This document shows, piece after piece, positions 6,364 through 11,781 of a stretch of DNA of 11,781 nt (position 1 is the stretch's first letter; each line of letters opens with the position of its first letter). The DNA is from an uncultured Prevotella sp. GTDB lineage: Bacteria > Bacteroidota > Bacteroidia > Bacteroidales > Bacteroidaceae. A model generated the notes under the pieces. It was not told the origin of the DNA. It did not search any database and saw only the letters and a program-made list of their open reading frames with translations. The stretch spans positions 1-11,781 of the forward strand of contig CAMTJK010000089.1 of NCBI GenBank assembly GCA_947072805.1, read 5' to 3'. The translations under genes and the position numbers were made by a program.

Positions 6364-7635
6364 CTACTTTCTTATAATCGTTTGAGCTCTATCCGGACCT
6401 ATTGAGATTATTCTAATCGGAGTTTCTAACTCGTTCTCCAAAAACTCTACGTATTGGTTGAATGCTTCTGGGAATTGTGATTCATCTGTAAATCTAGTCA
6501 TGTCAGTCTTCCACCCTTTGAACTCCTTGTATACCGGTTCTATATTATCCTCAATGTTATAGGGGAAATAATCTATTTCATTGCCATTTTGGCGATAAGC
6601 CACACACGCCTTGATTGTATCAAAGCCATCCAAAACGTCGCTTTTCATCATAATCAGTTGTGTTACGCCATTTACCATTATCGCATATTTCAATGCAACG
6701 AGGTCTATCCATCCGCAACGACGTTCACGTCCTGTTACGGCACCATATTCATGCCCAAGTTGTCGTATCAAGGCACCAGTATCATCAAAAAGTTCTGTTG
6801 GGAATGGTCCAGCACCAACACGAGTACAATAAGCTTTCATTATTCCATACACATCTCCGATTTTATTTGGACCAATACCGAGACCTGAACAAGCTCCGGC
6901 ACAAATTGTATTTGAAGATGTAACAAAAGGATATGAGCCGAAATCAACATCTAGCATTGTTCCCTGGGCGCCCTCACAAAGGATTGTTTTACCTTCTTTC
7001 AACAATAAATTTATTTCGTGCTCTGAATCAACAATCTTGAAATTCCTAAGATATTCAATACCTTCCAGCCATTTACTCTCAACTTCTGTAATGTCATAAG
7101 CATAATTCATGGATTGAAGTATCTGCTCGTGACGAGCTTTGTGTTCTGCATATTTTTTTTCGAAATCTTCAAATATATCACCAACACGTAATCCATTGCG
7201 AGAGACCTTATCTGTATAAGTCGGACCAATACCCTTGCCTGTTGTTCCAACCTTGCTTTTACCTTTTGCAGACTCATATGCAGCATCGAGAACACGATGA
7301 GTTGGCATTATAAGATGTGCTTTTCGAGATATATGCAAACGGCTTTTCAGTTCATGCCCACTTTCTTCTAAAGCTTTCGCTTCATCCATAAAAAGATCCG
7401 GTGCTAATACAACACCATTACCTATGATATTCAACTTGCCACCTTGAAAAATGCCGGACGGTATACTTCTCAATACATATTTCTGACCTTCAAACTCGAG
7501 TGTATGACCGGCGTTGGGTCCACCCTGGAAGCGTGCGATAACATCATATTTTGGTGTAAGCACATCAACAACTTTTCCTTTTCCCTCATCGCCCCACTGC
7601 AATCCCAACAGGACGTCAATCTTTCCTTGATTCAT
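6364..7635 (-). CDS. purA: Adenylosuccinate synthetase
   Basis: It catalyses the GTP-dependent joining of IMP and aspartate to adenylosuccinate, the first committed step to AMP. The 423 residues match the family length. All signature segments are present: GLQWGDEGKGK (11-21, with D16 the expected catalytic Asp), GPNAGHT (39-45, with catalytic H44), GTTGKGIGPTYTD (130-142), EGAQGTMLDVDFG (221-233), TGRERRCGWIDL (301-312) for IMP and GTP contacts, and KSDVLDG (331-337) for the guanine base. The start overlaps the end of fur by 20 bases in another frame, which suggests translational coupling. hisS follows after 4 bases. No promoter lies directly before it, so it depends on the fur promoter. Confidence 0.98.
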   Translation of the reverse strand: MNQGKIDVLLGLQWGDEGKGKVVDVLTPKYDVIARFQGGPNAGHTLEFEGQKYVLRSIPSGIFQGGKLNIIGNGVVLAPDLFMDEAKALEESGHELKSRLHISRKAHLIMPTHRVLDAAYESAKGKSKVGTTGKGIGPTYTDKVSRNGLRVGDIFEDFEKKYAEHKARHEQILQSMNYAYDITEVESKWLEGIEYLRNFKIVDSEHEINLLLKEGKTILCEGAQGTMLDVDFGSYPFVTSSNTICAGACSGLGIGPNKIGDVYGIMKAYCTRVGAGPFPTELFDDTGALIRQLGHEYGAVTGRERRCGWIDLVALKYAIMVNGVTQLIMMKSDVLDGFDTIKACVAYRQNGNEIDYFPYNIEDNIEPVYKEFKGWKTDMTRFTDESQFPEAFNQYVEFLENELETPIRIISIGPDRAQTIIRK

Positions 7636-8131
7636 TGTTCTTATCTTTTAGTATTTTCTGTTTCAATTTATTGGCTTTTTGTCTTGTTATCTTAGCCTGA
7701 CATGCACTACAAATACCATAAACATATAGTGAGAAACCGTCTTTTCGGAAACGTTTCAAATGCATATTTAAAAATGCCTCTGTGATTTCTTGAGATTTAA
7801 ATTCTGCCACTTTTCCGCAAACAGTACAAATCTGATGGCTATGACTGTTGTTATCATAACAAGCTTCATATTTTGTTTCTCCCTGGAAACGATGTCTGAT
7901 AACCAAACGTAATTCCATAAACAACTTAAGAGTATTATATAAAGTTGCACGGCTTACAGGAAAATGCAATTCATTTTTTAATTTATGACCTAATTCCTCT
8001 AATGTAAAATGTCCATTGATGCTATATACTGCATCAAGAATGGCATATCGTTCCGGGGTTTTACGGTGATTACTCAACTGCAAGTAGTTGGTTAATATCT
8101 GCATTACCGACGCCTTTACGCTCTCTTTCAT
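7616..8131 (-). CDS. fur: Fur-family metal-dependent transcriptional regulator
   Basis: It is a 171-residue winged-helix DNA-binding repressor of the Fur/PerR/Zur family. The DNA-binding part (about 10-85) includes the family segments TPERYAILDAV and a recognition helix at SRATLYNTLKLF. The metal-binding dimerisation part carries HSH (97-99), C102-x2-C105 and C141-x2-C144, the two CxxC pairs of a structural zinc site. At the position of the peroxide-sensing Asp of Bacillus PerR (CGKIVDF) this protein has Glu (CGKVAEF, E110), which favours metal sensing over H2O2 sensing. The basic, lysine-rich tail after 148 is long. The start at 8131 follows a good promoter. A second Met at residue 10 (8104) is possible but would trim the N-terminal helix. 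The gene overlaps purA by 20 bases. Which metal it senses cannot be told from sequence. Confidence 0.9.
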   Translation of the reverse strand: MKESVKASVMQILTNYLQLSNHRKTPERYAILDAVYSINGHFTLEELGHKLKNELHFPVSRATLYNTLKLFMELRLVIRHRFQGETKYEACYDNNSHSHQICTVCGKVAEFKSQEITEAFLNMHLKRFRKDGFSLYVYGICSACQAKITRQKANKLKQKILKDKNNESRKD

Positions 8132-8156
8132 ATAATTATGACTTTCATCAGCCGCA

Positions 8157-8188
8157 CAAAATTACTATAAAATATTCAATTTACTAAA
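8157..8188 (-). promoter_or_regulatory. Promoter of fur-purA-hisS
   Basis: On the minus strand TTTA (plus 8185-8188) is followed after 20 bases by TAATTTTG (plus 8157-8164). The spacing is identical to that of the rubrerythrin promoter, and the -33 differs from TTTG by one base. The -7 element ends 25 bases before the fur start codon. Confidence 0.65.
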
Positions 8189-8196
8189 GAATGAAA

Positions 8197-8820
8197 TTAA
8201 AAAAGTTCAACATTTATGCTTTTCAACGCATTTTCTGCAACTCTTTTATAGACAATTCCCAAATTCGAAAAGTGTAAAACACTGGACAATGCTGCCTTTT
8301 TTACACTATAATTTTCACTTTGAAGAACACAGATTAACTGATCTATATACTCATTTATACCACGTTCGTTGGGTTCTTGTCCCTTCATAAACAAACGAGA
8401 CAAAACATTGAATCCGCACAACTGATATAACACTTTTTCGGACGCAATCCATTTATATGCTTTTTCTGCTGCATAGGGCAAATGCTGATAGAGATTGAAA
8501 GACGCCAATTCTGCTATCTCGACAGATTCTGTCTGTTCCATCCAAATGTCAATTACTTCCGGAGGTACGACATCTGGAGGCATTATCATTGGCGCAAGTA
8601 TCTTACACTCGCGAACATTTTCTTTCCATAATGCTACTGACAAATCATAATCTTTACCTATCAAGAATGCCTTTTCCTTTAACATTGGCAAGGATACTCC
8701 CCAATTTATAAAGTAGTCCAAACCCTTTTCTCGCATTGACTGCGCTGCAACTCCATTCATCATTGTACGAAAAGAGCTTTTTATTTCCTTTATCTTTTCT
8801 GTAATCCGTTCATCAGCCAT
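8197..8820 (-). CDS. AlkD-like HEAT-repeat protein (DNA alkylation repair family), active site probably degenerate
   Basis: The 207-residue, all-helical protein aligns from memory with the AlkD branch of alkyl-purine DNA glycosylases. The core stretch LWKENVRECKILAPMIM (64-80), followed by VPPEVIDIWMEQ, then NLYQHLPYAAEKAYKW (109-124) and a GFNVL segment, follows the AlkD pattern. AlkD enzymes flank damaged DNA with HEAT-like repeats and remove bulky cationic lesions. However, the AlkD motif DSWDxxD, with its catalytic Trp and Asp four residues apart, appears here as ESVEIAE (98-104): Val at the Trp position and Glu at the Asp position. It may therefore bind DNA or protein without glycosylase activity. 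No signal peptide is present. It lies 42 bases after the dipeptidyl peptidase gene without a visible promoter, so it is probably the last gene of that operon. Confidence 0.7.
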   Translation of the reverse strand: MADERITEKIKEIKSSFRTMMNGVAAQSMREKGLDYFINWGVSLPMLKEKAFLIGKDYDLSVALWKENVRECKILAPMIMPPDVVPPEVIDIWMEQTESVEIAELASFNLYQHLPYAAEKAYKWIASEKVLYQLCGFNVLSRLFMKGQEPNERGINEYIDQLICVLQSENYSVKKAALSSVLHFSNLGIVYKRVAENALKSINVELF

Positions 8821-8862
8821 AATGCACCCTTATAATTAATGAAATTGAAAGACGACTCCTTA

Positions 8863-10818
8863 TTAAATTAAGGTCGCATAATCCCTACTGTATCTAAGCA
8901 TCTGATGATCATAGGTTTCAGAATAATCGACATGTATATCTTGTATATTCCCATCGTTATCGGTAACAGGCAACAAACGAGGATTAATAAATCCCTTATA
9001 TGGTGCGATTCCCAATTTTTCATACCGAGATATAACTTCAGAGTGTAACGAAGTGTCTATATTTACAGCATATTCTTCAACAATTGCTCTTGCTGCTTCA
9101 TAATCCCCTTCACTTTTTATACGTTGTATTTCAAATAACAACGAAGCGAATAACGCGCGTAATTTATTATAATCGACTATCTCTACGAAACTTTTTCCAT
9201 TCTTCTTCGTCAGACGGACTGCATTTCCGTTTTCCAAGCACCATCTGGAAATAAGTGCACGATTTCTCATATGTGCTTCTTCTATACATCCTCCAACAGG
9301 AATTCTAACAAGTTGAGTCATCAGTCCATTCATGATATAGCTATAATATTCTGCCTTATATGCATCATTATTCGGCAGCAATCCGAGTTCGACCAACTTC
9401 TCATCTGCAAGATAATACAATGCAAAAAGATCTGCACGCGCCTCCTCTATTGTATTCCCATATGCTTTTAACGCATCAGGATCTACGCCGGGCAGCAATT
9501 TCCCGCTACCATGTCCTAAACATTCATGCAAATCAGTATGAAGACAATCACATAAGTCGCCATATTTTTTTATATGAGCAATCACTAGCTCATCATTCAC
9601 AAACTCTTCCAGGAAACCATTGCCTTGCGACGCTTTATTATAGGAATCAATGATATTACTAATTGTAACACTTTTGCTACCATATTCCGCCCTTATCCAA
9701 TCCGCGTTGGGTAAGTTAATCCCAATGGCTGTAGACGGATATTCATCTCCGCCCAACATTGCTGCGCGTACAACATTTGCAGAAACACCTACAACTTCTT
9801 TCTTCTTGAAACGGACATCTATGGGCGAATGGTCCTCAAACCATTGTGCATTATCGCTTATCAGTCTGGTTCGTTTTGTTGCTTCTAAATCCTTATATTC
9901 AACAATACCCTCCCAAGATGCTTTTATTGCCAACGGATCACCATATACTTCAATGAAGCCATTTATAAAATCCACGTCGCCACATTGGGCTTTAACCCAT
10001 TTAATGGAATAGATGTCAAATAACTCAAGATTACCTGTCTGATAATATTGTATTAATGTTTCTATTACATCTTTCTGCTCCTTATTCTCAGCATAAGGAA
10101 TGGCATTTTGTAAACATTCTATTATCTTAGCAATAGCCTTGCCATACATCCCATTTTTGCGCCACGTTATTTCCCTTATTACTCCGTTGCTATCCTTAAT
10201 CAATTTTGAATTAAGTCCATAAGAGACTGGACGAGGATTGTCTGAAGATTTTAAAGCACCATAATAATTCTCTACCTCTTGTTGGTCAAGACCCTCATAA
10301 TAGTTACAAGCGGACGTCCTTACAAGATCTTCACCATCAACTTTGTTTACACGTTTGTTTTGATAATCCGGATCAAATATAACCGGTCGCAAGATATTAA
10401 ACAAATCTTCAACTGATTCGCCTGTTACGAGCGGCAACTGATTAATATCTACGACCAACATTGAGGACAACAAATATTCCGGACTAAAATTCGGCTTAAA
10501 TTTCTCACATCCATAATGGTGATAAATACCATTAGAGAACCACACTCTTTTTAAATATAATTCTAAAAAACCGAACTGTTCTGTTGATTTATCTATTAGA
10601 GGCGATGTGTAAATAGCCTCAAGAACCTTACGTATTTTCAGATTGTACTTTCCAAATTGGTCGAATGTTATATCACGACCATACAACGTCGCTTCTGATA
10701 AATAATATATATATATTTTTTGCTGCAAACAAAGTTCGTCAAAACCAAGCAATTTGTATCGCAGCATTTGTATATCGGCAAAACGTATATCCAAATAATC
10801 GAAATCGGAAGGACACAT
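8863..10818 (-). CDS. Dipeptidyl peptidase III (M49 zinc peptidase), without signal peptide
   Basis: It removes dipeptides from the N-termini of short peptides. At 651 residues it has family-like length. The M49 zinc motif HExxxH is present as HECLGH (431-436), and the second motif as EEARAD (458-463), giving the third zinc ligand. The substrate-binding block around NADWIRAEYGSKSVTISNI (371-389) and the conserved close (PYKGFINPRLLPV, MLRYSRDYA) are also present. The first codon leads straight into the fold (FADIQMLRYKLLGFDE), and an in-frame TAA lies three codons before the start, so no secretion signal can be added. As I recall, the Bacteroides thetaiotaomicron homologue carries an N-terminal export sequence. 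This copy would be cytosolic. It starts 10 bases after the AraC-type gene and is surely co-transcribed with it. Confidence 0.93.
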   Translation of the reverse strand: MCPSDFDYLDIRFADIQMLRYKLLGFDELCLQQKIYIYYLSEATLYGRDITFDQFGKYNLKIRKVLEAIYTSPLIDKSTEQFGFLELYLKRVWFSNGIYHHYGCEKFKPNFSPEYLLSSMLVVDINQLPLVTGESVEDLFNILRPVIFDPDYQNKRVNKVDGEDLVRTSACNYYEGLDQQEVENYYGALKSSDNPRPVSYGLNSKLIKDSNGVIREITWRKNGMYGKAIAKIIECLQNAIPYAENKEQKDVIETLIQYYQTGNLELFDIYSIKWVKAQCGDVDFINGFIEVYGDPLAIKASWEGIVEYKDLEATKRTRLISDNAQWFEDHSPIDVRFKKKEVVGVSANVVRAAMLGGDEYPSTAIGINLPNADWIRAEYGSKSVTISNIIDSYNKASQGNGFLEEFVNDELVIAHIKKYGDLCDCLHTDLHECLGHGSGKLLPGVDPDALKAYGNTIEEARADLFALYYLADEKLVELGLLPNNDAYKAEYYSYIMNGLMTQLVRIPVGGCIEEAHMRNRALISRWCLENGNAVRLTKKNGKSFVEIVDYNKLRALFASLLFEIQRIKSEGDYEAARAIVEEYAVNIDTSLHSEVISRYEKLGIAPYKGFINPRLLPVTDNDGNIQDIHVDYSETYDHQMLRYSRDYATLI

Positions 10819-10828
10819 TTTATCTTAA

Positions 10829-11293
10829 TTAAGATTCGTCAGCTAATGATAAATTACTATTATCTTGGGTAGAAGATGATTTGGCTAAATGACTGATACG
10901 GTATTCACGTGGTGTCATATTCTTTATTTTATAGAAAGAAGCATAGAAAGACTGCCTATTAGAAAAGCCAACCATATCGCTCACCTCCTCCATTTTCAAG
11001 TTCTGATATCGTTTGTCTGCTAATATAACCATTGCTTCTTCTATTCGATATTTATTGACAAATGACGTGTAATTCATACGAAAACGGACATTAATAACAG
11101 CAGAGATGTATCGTGTATTGGTTCCTAAATCTTCGGCCAGGCGTTTTGCTGAATAGGTCTTGTCTTTGTATTTTTTTTGTATGACAATAACATTCAGAAT
11201 TTTTTCCTTCATTTCGTCCATTAATTTGGGATTTACAAGACTTCTATAAACAGCCTCTTTTTCTTTTCTTTCCGTAATATTGTACTTAGCCAT
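10829..11293 (-). CDS. Short AraC-type transcriptional regulator (DNA-binding domain only)
   Basis: The 154-residue protein is little more than an AraC-family DNA-binding domain. The first helix-turn-helix lies about 46-70 (YSAKRLAEDLGTNTRYISAV) and the second about 100-122 (MEEVSDMVGFSNRQSFYASF). The family signature follows as FYKIKNMTPREYR (120-132). The N-terminal 45 residues are helical and charged, too short for a sugar-binding or two-component sensor. In sequence it resembles the output domain of Bacteroidota hybrid regulators. The Ser/Asn-rich tail (138-154) looks disordered. It is the first gene of the run that continues into dipeptidyl peptidase III after 10 bases. Its target and signal are unknown; autoregulation of the operon is possible. 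The start is set by the promoter element 34 bases upstream. Confidence 0.88.
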   Translation of the reverse strand: MAKYNITERKEKEAVYRSLVNPKLMDEMKEKILNVIVIQKKYKDKTYSAKRLAEDLGTNTRYISAVINVRFRMNYTSFVNKYRIEEAMVILADKRYQNLKMEEVSDMVGFSNRQSFYASFYKIKNMTPREYRISHLAKSSSTQDNSNLSLADES

Positions 11294-11327
11294 AACCTAT
11301 TGAAATGCTTTAAATTGATTTTGTTTG

Positions 11328-11335
11328 CAAATATA
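11328..11335 (-). promoter_or_regulatory. -7 promoter element of the AraC-type gene operon
   Basis: On the minus strand TATATTTG fits TAnnTTTG and ends 34 bases before the start codon at 11293. No clear TTTG lies 19-21 bases upstream; the best candidate is a CTG-containing site at 18 bases. The promoter may therefore be weak or activator-dependent. Confidence 0.5.
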
Positions 11336-11601
11336 CAAAAAACTTGATGTTTACAGTTTCTTTTTTGTATGTATTTTCTAAAAATAAACATAATGTTCTC
11401 AAAAAATATAATATTGAGATGGCTTAAAACATAAATAATGTTCAACAAGATATAATTGTCTGCAAACCCGATGACATTGTTTTTATGGATTTATAGCCTT
11501 GTAGTTTGTGACAAATGAATATATAATTTAACCAAAGAGTTTCCTGTAGCACAAGACAAATTATGCGGCAAAAAATGCGTATAACATTTATTTACTTTTA
11601 T

Positions 11602-11625
11602 GAAAAATGTTTACTTTAACGTGTG
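11602..11625 (-). repeat. Right arm of a 24-bp imperfect inverted repeat
   Basis: Read on the minus strand, this site repeats window bases 1-24 with one mismatch, so both copies read inward. The shared 16-base core is TTTACTTTAACGTGTG on the plus strand (11610-11625). The sequence continues as TTAATCGGCAACC to the right, which cannot be compared with the left copy because that one begins at the window edge. Confidence 0.55.
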
Positions 11626-11640
11626 TTAATCGGCAACCAA

Positions 11641-11781
11641 ACCTCGATTTGTAACCTACGACGCGAAAATGAGCATTTTTACCCTCAAATAGGGAGCTCT
11701 GATAGTCAGCGAGTTACGCGTTTTGAGATACAATACCATTTCATCGGTTTGCCGTTACGTACGTGAGCTCATTGCGATATA
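11641..11781. repeat. Cluster of short palindromes, probable intergenic repeat
   Basis: Three small hairpins follow each other: AAAATG-AG-CATTTT (11666-11679), CCCT-CAAAT-AGGG (11682-11694) and CTGA-TAG-TCAG (11699-11709). GTAAC (11651-11655) and GTTAC (11713-11717) bracket them and could close a multi-branched fold. Further right are the perfect palindromes ACGTACGT (11757-11764) and TGAGCTCA (11764-11771). The density of palindromes and the lack of ORFs suggest a dispersed non-coding repeat or a structured RNA, but a single copy cannot prove this. Confidence 0.4.

Larger units (their letters stand above)
11294..11781. other. 488-base gene-free region upstream of the AraC-type gene
   Basis: No frame on either strand gives a credible protein; the longest ATG-started frames I traced are under about 20 codons beyond 11460. 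The part next to the gene holds its promoter element. Bases 11340-11460 are AT-rich and featureless to me. Bases 11602-11625 are the right arm of the inverted repeat shared with the window start. Beyond 11640 base composition shifts to more GC and short palindromes cluster. I see no tRNA or rRNA. A repeat element or an unannotated small RNA is possible. Confidence 0.6.

Noticed and set aside
10700..10722. An AT-dinucleotide run (TATATATATA) as a phase-variable tract.
   Set aside because: It is short, lies in the conserved coding sequence for QKIYIYYLSE of dipeptidyl peptidase III, and the frame is intact.
11233..11448. A 71-codon minus-strand frame overlapping the start of the AraC-type gene.
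   Set aside because: Its composition is that of AT-rich upstream DNA, it overlaps the promoter and start of a real gene, and it has no recognisable motif.
1..11625. The inverted 24-bp arms as ends of a transposon or composite mobile element.
   Set aside because: No transposase, integrase or cargo gene lies between them, and the enclosed genes are core housekeeping genes. A dispersed repeat explains the arms better.
1..11781. CRISPR array, prophage, toxin-antitoxin, defence or biosynthetic cluster.
   Set aside because: I looked for regularly spaced repeats, phage or toxin-like small gene pairs and cluster enzymes on both strands and found none. The large genes are all assignable to ordinary families.

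Overview
The window looks like chromosomal core DNA of a Bacteroidota species, most probably Prevotella/Segatella-like. The DNA is AT-rich. Several genes carry the Bacteroidota -7 promoter element TAnnTTTG. The gene set is typical of that group: a 456-residue HisRS, a fur-purA-hisS cluster, an M49 dipeptidyl peptidase III with HECLGH and EEARAD motifs, an N-terminal-rubredoxin rubrerythrin, and a surface lipoprotein with Asp residues directly after the lipid-bearing Cys. The species-level guess is inference.

Layout: 1-276 is a leftmost non-coding stretch with one doubtful small ORF. A secreted glucosaminidase with two LysM domains (minus, to about 1188) is divergent from cytidine deaminase cdd (plus, 1281-1760), with a 17-bp palindrome between their promoters. 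From 1769 to 11293 every gene is on the minus strand. In transcription order these are: a short AraC-type regulator, dipeptidyl peptidase III, an AlkD-like HEAT-repeat protein, fur, purA, hisS, a rhamnogalacturonan acetylesterase, reverse rubrerythrin, and a beta-helix lipoprotein. Recognisable promoters lie before the AraC gene, fur and the rubrerythrin gene, which suggests three transcription units: araC-dpp3-alkD-like; fur-purA-hisS with possible read-through into the esterase; and rubrerythrin with possible read-through into the lipoprotein. The right 488 bases (11294-11781) hold no gene, but carry an AraC promoter element, one arm of an inverted repeat shared with the left window edge, and a cluster of short palindromes.

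Functions are mostly housekeeping (purine synthesis, tRNA charging, pyrimidine salvage, metal regulation, peroxide removal, peptide turnover), with a small pectin or cell-surface component (acetylesterase, beta-helix lipoprotein). I do not see a convincing new multi-gene system. The points most worth a second look are an intrinsic terminator whose loop contains the start codons of the next gene (3197-3238), an acetylesterase that ends in a stump of a pectin methylesterase domain, an AlkD-family protein apparently lacking the catalytic Trp and Asp, and the inverted repeat pair near the window ends.
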